Of a DNA stretch of 64,000 nt, positions 7,725-16,200 are shown piece by piece. Origin of the DNA: Microbacterium galbinum (GTDB lineage Bacteria > Actinomycetota > Actinomycetes > Actinomycetales > Microbacteriaceae); contig NZ_JAHWXM010000001.1 of assembly GCF_023091225.1 (NCBI RefSeq), positions 2,315,913-2,379,912 on the forward strand, given 5' to 3'. The notes below the pieces were generated by a model. The model saw only the letters and a program-made list of their open reading frames with translations. It did not search any database and was not told where the DNA came from. The position numbers and the translations under genes are program-made. Position 1 is the stretch's first letter. Each line of letters begins with the position of its first letter.

Positions 7725-9245
7725 GTGAACGTGGAACCTGGGATCCTGCTCTCCGCCGAGGAGGGCTACGCGACGGCGTTCCTGCCGCCCGAGGGCGTGC
7801 TCGTGGCCCTCGGGTTCACGATGGTGCTCGTCTTCATGGCGCTCATCATGACCCGCCGCCTCACCCCGATGGTCGCCCTCATCCTGGTGCCGACGGTGTT
7901 CGGGCTCTTCGCCGGCGCCGGTCTCGGCCTCGGCGAGATGATCATCGACGCGATCTCCGACATGGCCCCGACCGCCGCGCTGCTGATGTTCGCCATCATG
8001 TACTTCGGCATCATGATCGACGTCGGACTCTTCGACCCGCTCATCCGCTTCATCACCCGGCTGCTCGGCGACGACCCGGCCAAGATCGTGCTCGGCACGG
8101 CGATCCTGGCCGGCGCGGTCTCGCTCGACGGCGACGGCTCGACGACCTTCATCATCACCACCTCGGCGATGCTGCCCATCTACCTGAAGCTCGGCATGAA
8201 CCCGGTCGTGCTCACCTGCGTCGCCGGTCTCATGAACGGCACCATGAACATCGTCCCCTGGGGTGGCCCGACCGTGCGCGCCGCGACCGCACTCGGCCTG
8301 CAGCCCACCGACGTCTTCGTGCCGATGCTGCCCTCGCTGGCGGCCGGTCTCATCGTCGCCCTGCTCTTCGCCTGGTTCCTCGGGCTGGGAGAGCGCAAGC
8401 GCCTCGGCAGGATCGACCCCGATCGCATCGGCGGCTCGGCGGGCACCGGCTCGAAGGTGTTCCGCGGCGGCAACGCCACCCCCGGCGCCCGGGCCACACT
8501 GCGCACCGGCAACATCGTCACCCTCGCCGGTGGCCGCGGAGGCCTGCCGGCGGCGACCGCGCTGCTCGACCGCGAGGACACGGCGATGGCCGACACGATG
8601 CTCGACCCGAACCGCGCCACGCTGCGCCCGAAGCTCATCTGGGTCAACCTCGCCCTCACCGCGGCGGTCATGGTGCTGCTCGTCGCCGACATCTTCCCGC
8701 TCGCCTACGTCTTCATGGTCGGGGCGGCGGTCGCGCTGGTGATCAACTTCCCGAAGCTCAAGAGCCAGGCCGACGAGATCGTCGCCCACGCCCCGAGCAT
8801 CGTGGGCGTCGTCTCGATGGTGCTCGCCGCCGGCGTGCTCGTCGGCGTGCTGAACGGCACGGGCATGGTCGACGCGATGGCCGGCTGGATCACGACCGCC
8901 ATCCCCACCGCGCTCGGACCGTTCCTCGCGGTGATCACCGGCATCCTGTCGATCCCGCTGACGTTCTTCATGTCGAACGACGCCTTCTACTACGGCATCC
9001 TGCCGGTGCTGGCTCAGAGTGCCGAGCACTTCGGCATCGAACCCGTCGAGATGGCTCGGGCATCGATCACCGGGCAGCCCGTGCACCTGCAGAGCCCGCT
9101 GGTGCCGGCGATCCTGCTGCTGGTCTCGCTCGCGAGCGTCAACCTCGGCGACCACCACAAGAAGGTGCTGTGGCGGGCGTGCGCGGTGTCGCTGGTGATG
9201 CTCGCGGTCGGCGTGCTGGTGGGGGCGGTACCGCTCGCGGCGTGA
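7725..9245 (+). CDS. CitMHS family citrate-metal/H+ symporter
   Basis: Polytopic membrane carrier, 506 residues, with about 11-12 hydrophobic helices. Family features include the repeated inward segments GDGSTTFIITTSAMLPIY and PWGGPTVRAATALGL, and a late FFMSNDAFYYGILPVL helix. Members import citrate complexed with Mg2+ or Ca2+. GTG 7725 was chosen because AAGGAG lies six bases before it. It is transcribed away from the CitA/CitB pair across a 169 bp shared promoter region, the classic arrangement for regulator and target. Confidence 0.92.
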   Translation: MNVEPGILLSAEEGYATAFLPPEGVLVALGFTMVLVFMALIMTRRLTPMVALILVPTVFGLFAGAGLGLGEMIIDAISDMAPTAALLMFAIMYFGIMIDVGLFDPLIRFITRLLGDDPAKIVLGTAILAGAVSLDGDGSTTFIITTSAMLPIYLKLGMNPVVLTCVAGLMNGTMNIVPWGGPTVRAATALGLQPTDVFVPMLPSLAAGLIVALLFAWFLGLGERKRLGRIDPDRIGGSAGTGSKVFRGGNATPGARATLRTGNIVTLAGGRGGLPAATALLDREDTAMADTMLDPNRATLRPKLIWVNLALTAAVMVLLVADIFPLAYVFMVGAAVALVINFPKLKSQADEIVAHAPSIVGVVSMVLAAGVLVGVLNGTGMVDAMAGWITTAIPTALGPFLAVITGILSIPLTFFMSNDAFYYGILPVLAQSAEHFGIEPVEMARASITGQPVHLQSPLVPAILLLVSLASVNLGDHHKKVLWRACAVSLVMLAVGVLVGAVPLAA

Positions 9246-9358
9246 CGCCTCGCAGGCAGCGAACCACTCGATCGGCCGGAGTCAAGCCCACTGACTCCGG
9301 CCGTTCGAGAGACATAGTGTCGGAGGATCGATCGACATTTCGCGATGAGGAGTACCCG

Positions 9359-10741
9359 ATGACGCTGGAAGTCGTCTCGCCGACGGAGGCTCTGCTCGAC
9401 GGCCGGTACCTGCTCGAGGACCGCGTCGGACAGGGCGGCATGGCGACGGTCTACCGCGCCGAGGACACGCATCTCGGGCGGACGGTCGCGATCAAGATGA
9501 TCCATCCGGGAGACGAGGCGAAGGTCTCGGTCGAACGCGCGCACACCGAAAAGGCCCTGCTCGCCTCGCTCAACCACCCGTCGCTCGTGACCCTCTTCGA
9601 CGCCCAGCTCGACCCGGGGCGGCCGCAGTACCTGGTGATGGAGTTCATCGACGGGCCGACGCTCGCCCAGCGCATGGCGCAGGGGCCGATCCCCTCGCGT
9701 GAACTCGCCGCGCTCACCCGTGATCTGGCGCAGGGCCTCGCCGCCGCGCACGCGGCCGGCATCGTGCATCGCGACGTCAAGCCGTCGAACGTTCTGCTGC
9801 AGAGGCGTGGGACGCGCAGCGGGGGAGCATGGACGGCCAAGCTCGCCGACTTCGGGATCGCCTGCCTCGTCGACGGATCGCGCCTCACCACGCCCGGCAT
9901 CGTGCTCGGCACTCTCACCTACATGGCTCCCGAGCAGTTGCGCGACCACGACCCGGGCACACCCGCCGACATCTTCGCGCTGGGCCTCGTCGTGCTCGAA
10001 GCGCTGACCGGCGAACCCGGATACACGCCGATCGGCTCGGGCCGCGCCGCCGCGATCGCACGGCTGGCCGGATCGCCGCCGGTTCCGGGCGATGTCGACC
10101 CGGTGTGGCGCGATCTGCTCGAGCGGATGACCGCGATGGAGCCCGATCGGCGACCGACCGCCGCGGAGGTGGCCAGGGCGGCGGGCGCGCTCCTGAGCGG
10201 GGGCGAGCCGGCGACGAGTCGTGCCGCCGCAGACCGGATTGCTCCGCCCGTGGTGGCCGAAGCGGCGACCGTCGAGGACGGCCGCGCAGGCGCGGATGCC
10301 GCGACGGGCCGTACGGCCGTTCTCCCCGCCGAGCGCCCCGCGCGCGTCGGCCGCGGCCGCACGCGCGTCATCGCCGGGGCAGCCGCGCTCGTGGTCGCCG
10401 GAGTCTCCGTCGCCGGCGCGATGGCCCTCGCCCCGGACTCGGGCGGCTCGGGAAGTGCGCTCTCGGAGGCCGTGGCCCGTGCGGTCGCTTCTGTCGAGGT
10501 CGCGCCCGAGGAGGCTGCACCCGAGGAGGTCGCGCCCGAGGCACCGGTGAGCGACGAGGTCGTCACCGAGCCCGTCGAGCCGTCCGAGTCCGTCGTCGAA
10601 ACTGACGACGACGGGGAGAACGGCAACTCCGGTCAGGGCGAGAAGGGCACCCCCGGTAACGGGGCCAAGGACAACCCGTCGGATCAGAACGGCAACAAGC
10701 CCGACCATGCGGGAAAGCCGGGCAAGGGTTCGGGAGACTGA
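9359..10741 (+). CDS. PknA/B-like Ser/Thr protein kinase with acidic extracellular tail
   Basis: Membrane kinase of 460 residues, start at ATG 9359 after GAGGAG. Kinase motifs in order: GQGGMATVY glycine loop, VAIKMI (Lys 46), IVHRDVKPSN (catalytic Asp 139), ADFGIA and MAPEQL. A Thr/Ala-rich linker leads to one membrane helix at about 336-358. The roughly 100-residue outer tail is Glu/Val-rich and then Gly/Asn/Lys-rich (PGKGSGD end). It has no PASTA repeats, so it is unlikely to be the cell-wall-sensing PknB. Substrates are unknown. It ends two bases from the convergent gene at 10744. Confidence 0.92.
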   Translation: MTLEVVSPTEALLDGRYLLEDRVGQGGMATVYRAEDTHLGRTVAIKMIHPGDEAKVSVERAHTEKALLASLNHPSLVTLFDAQLDPGRPQYLVMEFIDGPTLAQRMAQGPIPSRELAALTRDLAQGLAAAHAAGIVHRDVKPSNVLLQRRGTRSGGAWTAKLADFGIACLVDGSRLTTPGIVLGTLTYMAPEQLRDHDPGTPADIFALGLVVLEALTGEPGYTPIGSGRAAAIARLAGSPPVPGDVDPVWRDLLERMTAMEPDRRPTAAEVARAAGALLSGGEPATSRAAADRIAPPVVAEAATVEDGRAGADAATGRTAVLPAERPARVGRGRTRVIAGAAALVVAGVSVAGAMALAPDSGGSGSALSEAVARAVASVEVAPEEAAPEEVAPEAPVSDEVVTEPVEPSESVVETDDDGENGNSGQGEKGTPGNGAKDNPSDQNGNKPDHAGKPGKGSGD

Positions 10742-10743
10742 CC

Positions 10744-11337
10744 TCAGCGCGCGAGCAGCACCACGGCGCCCAGCACCAGCCAGGCGAACATCCCGAGGTA
10801 GATGGCGCGCTCGGCGAGGCCGAAGATCGGCCTCAGCGGCCGTACGACCGAGGCGAGGATCGTCACGGCGCTCGCCACGGTCATCACCGAGCCGAGAACG
10901 GCCGAGGCGTTCGCAGCGCCGTCGAACCCGGCGGCCGAGAACGCGATGCCCGTCATGAATCCACCGACGGATGCCGCGGCGAACGCCCCGAAGGCGAGCA
11001 GGTTGTGTCGGCGCCCCGTGGCGGTGCGGGGTGCGTCCGCGGCATCCATCGGCACCCAGCTGATCGGAGCGCGGGTGAGAGCGAGCGCCGCCAGCGCGAT
11101 CAGGCCAGGGAGAGTCGACGGGATGCCGGCGGCGAGGAGTGCTCCCGCGAGGGAGACGGCGGCCACCGCGGTCGCGACGGTCTGCGTGCGATACAGGGCG
11201 CGCCAGCGCGAGATGCCGTAGGCGCTGACGGGATCGCGCAGGGGAGACAGTCCACTCGGCACGACGTGCAGGGCAACCAGCGCGATGACCGCGACGGCGA
11301 CCCCGAGCAGGGCGAGCACCGCGAGTGCGGTGGTCAT
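10744..11337 (-). CDS. DUF998-like integral membrane protein
   Basis: 197 residues with about six predicted helices, beginning LALLGVAVAVIALVALHVV. The pattern of an early SPLRDPVSAYG motif and several short loops fits the DUF998 family, whose function is unknown. The ATG at 11337 overlaps the stop of the upstream gene (ATGA), so the two small membrane proteins form one transcription unit. No active-site motif is visible. Confidence 0.72.
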   Translation of the reverse strand: MTTALAVLALLGVAVAVIALVALHVVPSGLSPLRDPVSAYGISRWRALYRTQTVATAVAAVSLAGALLAAGIPSTLPGLIALAALALTRAPISWVPMDAADAPRTATGRRHNLLAFGAFAAASVGGFMTGIAFSAAGFDGAANASAVLGSVMTVASAVTILASVVRPLRPIFGLAERAIYLGMFAWLVLGAVVLLAR

Positions 11338-11759
11338 GCGGGCGTGGCCGCCTCGTAGCCGGATGCCGGAACGATCGGCGTGTGCTTCGGCCGCCACACC
11401 GACGAATCCCAGGCGAGGATGCCGTACCAGACCGGCGTGAGCAGGATCGCGAGGACGAAGAACACGCCGGGCTTGCCGAACGCCTCCTGGATCTTGAGGC
11501 CCGCCATGATCAGGAACACCAGGTAGAGCAGCGTGCCCACGACCGGGATCAGCCCGATCAGCACCCACCAACCCTTCTGCCCGCCGAGTTGCAGCACGCG
11601 CCAGGTGTTGAAGAGCGGCACCCATGCGGGCCAGGCCTTCAGCCCGGCCTTGCGGAAGATCCCCATGAGCGCGAATCCGTAGAAGACGTACACGGCCAAC
11701 CCGCTCACGAGCGACCACACGTACGCCACCGTCAGATCGACGGCCATTGCAGCATCCAT
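11334..11759 (-). CDS. DUF5684-like small membrane protein
   Basis: About 141 residues with four hydrophobic helices. The motif GIFRKAGLKAWPAWVPLFNTW followed by GWWVLIGLIPVVGTLL and FGKPGVFFVLAILLTPVWYG is the hallmark of the DUF5684 group, sometimes found beside signal peptidases. Start ATG 11759 was preferred over ATG 11894 because it places the first helix at the N-terminus as in the family. Function unknown. Translationally coupled to 10744-11337. Confidence 0.72.
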   Translation of the reverse strand: MDAAMAVDLTVAYVWSLVSGLAVYVFYGFALMGIFRKAGLKAWPAWVPLFNTWRVLQLGGQKGWWVLIGLIPVVGTLLYLVFLIMAGLKIQEAFGKPGVFFVLAILLTPVWYGILAWDSSVWRPKHTPIVPASGYEAATPA

Positions 11760-11945
11760 CCCTACCCCCCGGTTACCGATATATCGCCTGTGTCGAGCAA
11801 CAGTATGGCGCAGAACCGCCCGCGGGTCAGCCCTTTCCCGGAAACCCCGTGAGATTCTCTCGCCCACCTCGTCTTCCCAGGTGAGGAACCCCATCGCCTC
11901 GCTCGGCTCGTCCCGGAGCCGACCCTGTCGTCCGGCAGGGCCGGG

Positions 11946-11970
11946 TGAGGGCGGCTTCCCTCCGCCCTCA
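11946..11970. other. Perfect 9-bp inverted repeat before a hypothetical gene
   Basis: TGAGGGCGG (11946-11954) and CCGCCCTCA (11962-11970) form a perfect hairpin with a 7-base loop, 22 bases before the start at 11993. No T-run follows. It could be a small attenuator, an operator, or a chance palindrome in GC-rich sequence. Confidence 0.35.
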
Positions 11971-11992
11971 TCCGTCCGGGAGAATCATCGCC

Positions 11993-12652
11993 ATGGATCG
12001 TCCGTCGCTTCCCGAGCTCGCCCCAGCCGAGCACCGCGCGCTCAAGGCGCGGCTGACGCCGCTGTTCGTCGAGGCCCTCGCCCCCGAAGACCTGACCGGG
12101 ATGCCGAAGAAGGCGAAGTTCGTGATGACGGGACTCCGTGGCAAGGCGTTCTCGCTCTCGTCGGAGCGATCGATCGCGATGGCGACGGGGGCCGTGCTCG
12201 GCCTCGGGGTCTACGGGCAGACCACGCGCGCGGTGCGGGCAGCCGAGGTCATCACCCGCTTGCCGTTCGCGACGCACCGGGTGCCCGAGGAGATCCACCT
12301 CGTGAGCATCGTGCGCTCCGCCTTCTACTTCGCGGTGCGCGACGGGTCGCCCACGGCTTCCCTGCTCGAGGCCGACGTCGCCCGTTCCGTCGCCGTCCGC
12401 CCGCACGACAACGTGTTCAACGGTCGGCTGCTGCGCCCGTATCTCGACGAGCCCTTCCCGTACGGCGAACACCGCGACGCCTACCCGGCATGGCATCAGG
12501 CCGCGAACTATCTCGACTCGATCCGCGAGTTCATCCGCCTCTGGAGCTACGGCGGGTCGGAGCTCTGGCCGGTCGCGCGGCTCGAGGTCGAGATCGAGCG
12601 ATACATCGTCGCGATCCACCGCGAGCCCGGACTGGAGCCCGTTCGGGGGTGA
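11993..12652 (+). CDS. Conserved-looking hypothetical protein
   Basis: 219 residues, start at ATG 11993 with GGGAG about ten bases upstream. No signal peptide or membrane helix; predicted soluble and mixed alpha/beta. Visible features are a basic N-terminal half (MPKKAKFVMTGLRGKAF) and a C-terminal half rich in aromatic residues (HQAANYLDSIREFIRLWSYG). I recognise no family or catalytic motif. Codon use matches its neighbours, so it is probably a real gene. Divergent from 11334-11759. Confidence 0.6.
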   Translation: MDRPSLPELAPAEHRALKARLTPLFVEALAPEDLTGMPKKAKFVMTGLRGKAFSLSSERSIAMATGAVLGLGVYGQTTRAVRAAEVITRLPFATHRVPEEIHLVSIVRSAFYFAVRDGSPTASLLEADVARSVAVRPHDNVFNGRLLRPYLDEPFPYGEHRDAYPAWHQAANYLDSIREFIRLWSYGGSELWPVARLEVEIERYIVAIHREPGLEPVRG

Positions 12653-12673
12653 CCGGCGACCGCCGCCGTGCGG

Positions 12674-13264
12674 TCAGCTCCGCGTGAGCAGCGTGCGCGC
12701 CCAGCCGCGCGCGACGACGAAGGGCTCGGCGAACGTCGCCATGCCGACCGTGACGATCGCCCCTTCGTAGAGGAGCATCATCGCCTGCGCCACGGCGCGG
12801 TGATCGCGGATGCCGGCTTCGGCGCAGAGCTCGTCGAACAGGTCGAACAGCCACACCTTCTGGCGAGAGACCTCGGGGAAGACGGGGTGGTCGTCGTTGC
12901 CCTCGCCGATCTCGGCGCGGGCGTTGATGGCGCTGCAGCCCTTGGGGCTGTTGTCGTCGGACCAGGTGATCGCGGCGTCGAAGATGGCGAGCACGCGGTC
13001 GATGCCCGGCTCGGGAACCCGGGAGAGGTGCGCGGCGACGTGCTCGCGCCAGCGCGCGTCGCGGTGCTGCAGGTAGGCGACGACGAGCGCCTCCTTCGAG
13101 CCGAACCGGTCGTAGAGGGTCTTCTTGGTGACGCCGGCGACCTCGGCGATCGTGTCGACCCCGACCGCATGGATGCCGCGCTCGTAGAAGAGCTGCGAGG
13201 CGGCGTCGAGCACACGGCGTGCTCCGGGGGTGAGAGGCGCGAGCTCGGGAACGGACGAGGTCAT
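12674..13264 (-). CDS. TetR family repressor next to EamA exporter
   Basis: 196 residues. The N-terminal helix-turn-helix reads ASQLFYERGIHAVGVDTIAE, then AGVTKKTLYDRFGSKEALV, a textbook TetR DNA-binding domain. The C-terminal domain is a ligand pocket of unknown specificity. ATG 13264 lies only six bases from a TATAGT -10 box within the shared operator, so the transcript is probably leaderless. It most likely represses itself and the divergent transporter at 13298. Confidence 0.92.
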   Translation of the reverse strand: MTSSVPELAPLTPGARRVLDAASQLFYERGIHAVGVDTIAEVAGVTKKTLYDRFGSKEALVVAYLQHRDARWREHVAAHLSRVPEPGIDRVLAIFDAAITWSDDNSPKGCSAINARAEIGEGNDDHPVFPEVSRQKVWLFDLFDELCAEAGIRDHRAVAQAMMLLYEGAIVTVGMATFAEPFVVARGWARTLLTRS

Positions 13265-13270
13265 GCAAAA

Positions 13271-13290
13271 ACTATACCAACCTGTATAGT
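13271..13290. promoter_or_regulatory. TetR operator overlapping two divergent -10 boxes
   Basis: Perfect inverted repeat ACTATAC (13271-13277), six-base spacer, GTATAGT (13284-13290). The right arm contains TATAGT seven bases before ATG 13298. On the other strand the left arm contains TATAGT six bases before ATG 13264. One bound dimer would therefore cover both -10 elements. Confidence 0.82.
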
Positions 13291-13297
13291 CGGACGC

Positions 13298-14221
13298 ATG
13301 AGTAAACAGATCGGTGTACTTCGCGGGCTTCTCACGGCCGCAGCGGCAGCCGCTTTCATCGTCACGTGGAGTTCGGGCTTCATCATCCCGGCCTTCGCCA
13401 CGGTCGACGTCGCACCGCTCACGTTGCTCGTCTGGCGGTTCGTGCCCCTGGCGATCGTGCTCCTGCTCATCGTCCGCGTCTCGGGGGCCGCGAAGGGCGT
13501 CACCCGTCGTGACGTGCGCACGCAGGCGCTGATCGGGCTCTTCGCGCAGTTCGGATACTGCGCCGCCGTCTACGGAGCCGTCGCGACCGGCATCGCCACG
13601 GGCACGGTCGCGCTCATCGATGCGGTGCAGCCCCTCATCGTCGCCGTGCTCGTCGGACCGATCCTCGGACTGCGCGTGCGGGGATCGCAGTGGGCGGGCC
13701 TCGCCCTCGGCGCCGTCGGTGTGCTGCTCGTCGTGCGCTCGCAGTTCGGGTCGTCGGCCGCACCCCCGATCGCCTACCTCCTGCCGGCCACCGCGATGGT
13801 GTGCCTCATCGTCGGCACGTTCCTGCAGCGGCGATCCGCGGTGCAGACGGGGGTGCTCGTGACGCTCGCCATCCACGTCACCGTGACCGCCGTCCTGCTG
13901 CTCGTGGTGTCGGCGGCCACCGGGTCGCTCGTGCCCCCGGCATCCGCATCGTTCTGGCTCGCCGTCGTGCTCACCGCCCTGTTCCCGACGCTCGCCGCCT
14001 ACGGCCTCTACTGGTGGCTGCTGCGACGGGTGGGGATCACCGCCCTGCAGGCGCTGCTGTTCCTCATCGCGCCGGCGACGGCCATCGCCGGCGGCATCCT
14101 GCTCGGCGAGCCCCTCACGATCGTGACGTTCGTCGGCTTCGCGCTCTGCGGTCTCGGTGTCGCGGCCGTGCTCCGGGGCGAGGCGAAGACGCGGCGCGAG
14201 CAGTCGGCGCTCGCCGCCTGA
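13298..14221 (+). CDS. EamA/DMT family transporter
   Basis: Ten-helix drug/metabolite transporter of 307 residues with two EamA halves. Half 1 starts AFIVTWSSGFIIPAF and contains GVLLVVRSQFG; half 2 contains TLAAYGLYWWLLRRVG and APATAIAGGILLGEPLT, the usual glycine/proline signature. Substrate unknown. The gene has no ribosome site and its ATG falls seven bases after the -10 box, so it looks leaderless. Divergent TetR control suggests export of a toxic or signalling small molecule. Confidence 0.9.
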   Translation: MSKQIGVLRGLLTAAAAAAFIVTWSSGFIIPAFATVDVAPLTLLVWRFVPLAIVLLLIVRVSGAAKGVTRRDVRTQALIGLFAQFGYCAAVYGAVATGIATGTVALIDAVQPLIVAVLVGPILGLRVRGSQWAGLALGAVGVLLVVRSQFGSSAAPPIAYLLPATAMVCLIVGTFLQRRSAVQTGVLVTLAIHVTVTAVLLLVVSAATGSLVPPASASFWLAVVLTALFPTLAAYGLYWWLLRRVGITALQALLFLIAPATAIAGGILLGEPLTIVTFVGFALCGLGVAAVLRGEAKTRREQSALAA

Positions 14222-14230
14222 GGAGCGGCG

Positions 14231-14743
14231 TCACCTCCGCTCGACCGGCACCAGCTCGACGTCGCGCAGCTCGTCCCCGTCGACGACCGCGGTCATGAGC
14301 GTGCAGACGGGCTGGCGCCGACGGTCGGTCGGCGACCCGGGATTGAGCAGGCGGATGCCGCGGGGCGTGCGCGAGTCCCACGGGATGTGGCTGTGCCCGA
14401 ACACCAGAACGTCGAGTGCGGCGTCCGGGTATGCGAGGTCCATGCGCCGCTCACGGCCCGTGGCCGCACCGGTCTCGTGCACCACGCCCACGGTGAGACC
14501 TTCGATCGCCTCGACGGCGAACTCCGGCATCCGCTCTCGCAGGTCGGCACCGTCGTTGTTGCCCCACACCCCGATCAACCGGGCGGCGCGGGCGTCGAGC
14601 GTCTCGAACGTCGCGAGGTCGACCCAGTCGCCGGCGTGGATGACGACATCGGCGCGGTCGACCTCACGCCACACGGCGTCGGGCAGGCGCTTCGCCCGCG
14701 CGGGCACGTGCGTGTCGGCGAGCAGCAGCAGTCGCGTGGCCAC
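14231..14743 (-). CDS. YfcE/MJ0936-type metallophosphoesterase
   Basis: 170 residues, GTG start at 14743. Metal-binding motifs in order: LADTHVP, HAGDWVD, GNNDG, VHETG (for GHTHG-like) and FGHSHIPWD. Together they define a two-metal calcineurin-type phosphodiesterase. Family members hydrolyse model phosphodiesters; the natural substrate is unknown. It begins seven bases after the stop of the upstream acidic protein, suggesting a shared transcript. Confidence 0.88.
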   Translation of the reverse strand: MATRLLLLADTHVPARAKRLPDAVWREVDRADVVIHAGDWVDLATFETLDARAARLIGVWGNNDGADLRERMPEFAVEAIEGLTVGVVHETGAATGRERRMDLAYPDAALDVLVFGHSHIPWDSRTPRGIRLLNPGSPTDRRRQPVCTLMTAVVDGDELRDVELVPVERR

Positions 14744-14749
14744 CGGCGG

Positions 14750-15079
14750 TCAGAGGTCGTTGGGCGAGAGGTCGCCCTCGCCGTCCTCGCCGATCTCGGC
14801 GATCACCGGGTCGCCCTCCTGCGTCTCGGGCTGAAGGCCGCTCGACGGCAGGTCCGTCGCGGGGATCTCGTCGTCGTCCGACGGCAGCTCGTCGGGATCG
14901 GCTCCGGTGGCCACGACCTCGTCGATGTCGGCACCGGCGTCGAGAGCATCCGTGCGCTCCCACTCGGCCTGGGCCGGGTCGTCGGACGGGTCGGCGAACG
15001 AGGTCGCCTCGTCGTCGCGCAGCGGCTGGACGTTCTCGGGGGTCTCGTCGATACGGCTGTCGCTGGAGTCGGTGTTCAT
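14750..15079 (-). CDS. Small acidic hypothetical protein
   Basis: 109 residues, about one third Asp/Glu, with few hydrophobic residues and almost certainly disordered (for example PSDDDEIPATDLPSS). The start is secure: ATG 15079 follows AGGAGG at ideal spacing. No known domain. Very acidic disordered proteins of this kind recur in Microbacteriaceae, but I know of no assigned role. Confidence 0.65.
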   Translation of the reverse strand: MNTDSSDSRIDETPENVQPLRDDEATSFADPSDDPAQAEWERTDALDAGADIDEVVATGADPDELPSDDDEIPATDLPSSGLQPETQEGDPVIAEIGEDGEGDLSPNDL

Positions 15080-15177
15080 GGAGTCCTCCTGAGGGGGCGG
15101 TGGTCTGGGTGCTTCCAGCGTGCCGGGGCGGATGCCGCGGCACGACGGGCTTGACGGGCGCGAGCCGTGCGGGGTAC

Positions 15178-15264
15178 CGGCCCTTCGTCTCGCTGCGCTC
15201 GCTCAGGAACCGGTGTTCGAGCGCGGTTCCCGAGCGAGGAGCGCAGCGACGAGACGAAGGGCCG
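15178..15264. repeat. Long interspersed palindrome, copy 1
   Basis: Arms of about 35 bp beginning CGGCCCTTCGTCTCG pair with CGAGACGAAGGGCCG across an 11-base loop, with a few bulged bases. The same sequence recurs at 24418-24499 and in half form at 41579. Here it lies between the stop of the SDR (15271) and the start of the acidic protein (15079), in the terminator position for the leftward SDR gene. Confidence 0.85.
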
Positions 15265-15270
15265 CGGCGA

Positions 15271-16167
15271 TCAGGGAGTCGGCATGCCACCGTTCACGTT
15301 GAGCGTCTCACCGGCGACATAGCTCGATTCGGCCGATGCGAGGAAGACGTAGGCCGGGGCGAGCTCGGCCGGCTGGCCCATGCGGCCCAGCGGGGTGTCT
15401 TCACCGAACTGGTCGATCTTCTCCTGCGGCTGTCCGTCGCTCGGCTGCAGCGGGGTCCAGATCGGTCCCGGGGCGACGGCGTTCACGCGGATGCCCTTCG
15501 GCGCGAGCTGCTGGGCGAGGCCCTTCGTGAAGGCGTTGATCGTCGCCTTGGTCGACGCGTAGTCGACCAGGATGTCGGACGGCGAGTACGCCTGGATCGA
15601 CGTGGTGTTGATGATCGCGGAGCCCGCCGGGAGGTGGGGGAGCGCGGCCTTCGTGATCCAGAACATCGCGTACACGTTCGTCTTGAACGTGTCGTCGAAC
15701 TGCTCGTCGGTGATGTCGGTCAGCGACTCCTGGTAGATCTGCTTGCCACCGTTGTTCACGAGGATGTCGAGACCGCCGAGGGCTCCGACCGTCTCGGCGA
15801 CGAGCGTGCGGCAGTACTCGGGATCGCGCAGGTCGCCGGGGAAGGTCGCAACCTTGACGCCCGCTTCGCGCACGATGCCGGCGATCCGGTCCGCGTCCTC
15901 CTGCTCCTCGGGGAGGTAGGAGAGCGCGACGTCGGCGCCTTCGCGGGCGAAGGCGATCGCGGTGGCGGCGCCGATGCCGGAGTCGCCACCGGTGATGAGG
16001 GCCTTGCGGCCGGTCAGGCGGCCGGAGCCGCGGTAGCTCTCCTCGCCGAGGTCGGCCTTCGGGGCGAGGTCCGCGTCGAGGCCCGGCTCGGGCATGTGCT
16101 GCTTCTGCGGCTCGATGTCGGCGTACAGCTCGGCGGGGTTGGTGAAGGTGTACTGGTCACGGGACAT
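15271..16167 (-). CDS. YghA-like short-chain dehydrogenase
   Basis: 298 residues. After a family-typical N-terminal extension (PKADLGEESYRGSGRL) comes the Rossmann motif TGGDSGIG for NAD(P), then ILVNNGGKQ, the catalytic Ser in NTTSIQAY, the YASTK Tyr-Lys pair, and VAPGPIWTPL. These enzymes reduce aldehydes or ketones; the natural substrate is unknown. ATG 16167 follows GGAAGGGGAA. The gene lies downstream of the GH15 gene on the same strand with a 33 bp gap, so they may be co-transcribed, perhaps in osmotic or stationary-phase conditions. Confidence 0.9.
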   Translation of the reverse strand: MSRDQYTFTNPAELYADIEPQKQHMPEPGLDADLAPKADLGEESYRGSGRLTGRKALITGGDSGIGAATAIAFAREGADVALSYLPEEQEDADRIAGIVREAGVKVATFPGDLRDPEYCRTLVAETVGALGGLDILVNNGGKQIYQESLTDITDEQFDDTFKTNVYAMFWITKAALPHLPAGSAIINTTSIQAYSPSDILVDYASTKATINAFTKGLAQQLAPKGIRVNAVAPGPIWTPLQPSDGQPQEKIDQFGEDTPLGRMGQPAELAPAYVFLASAESSYVAGETLNVNGGMPTP

Positions 16168-16200
16168 GGTGTTCCCCTTCCTTGTTTTCGTGTCGGTCTT

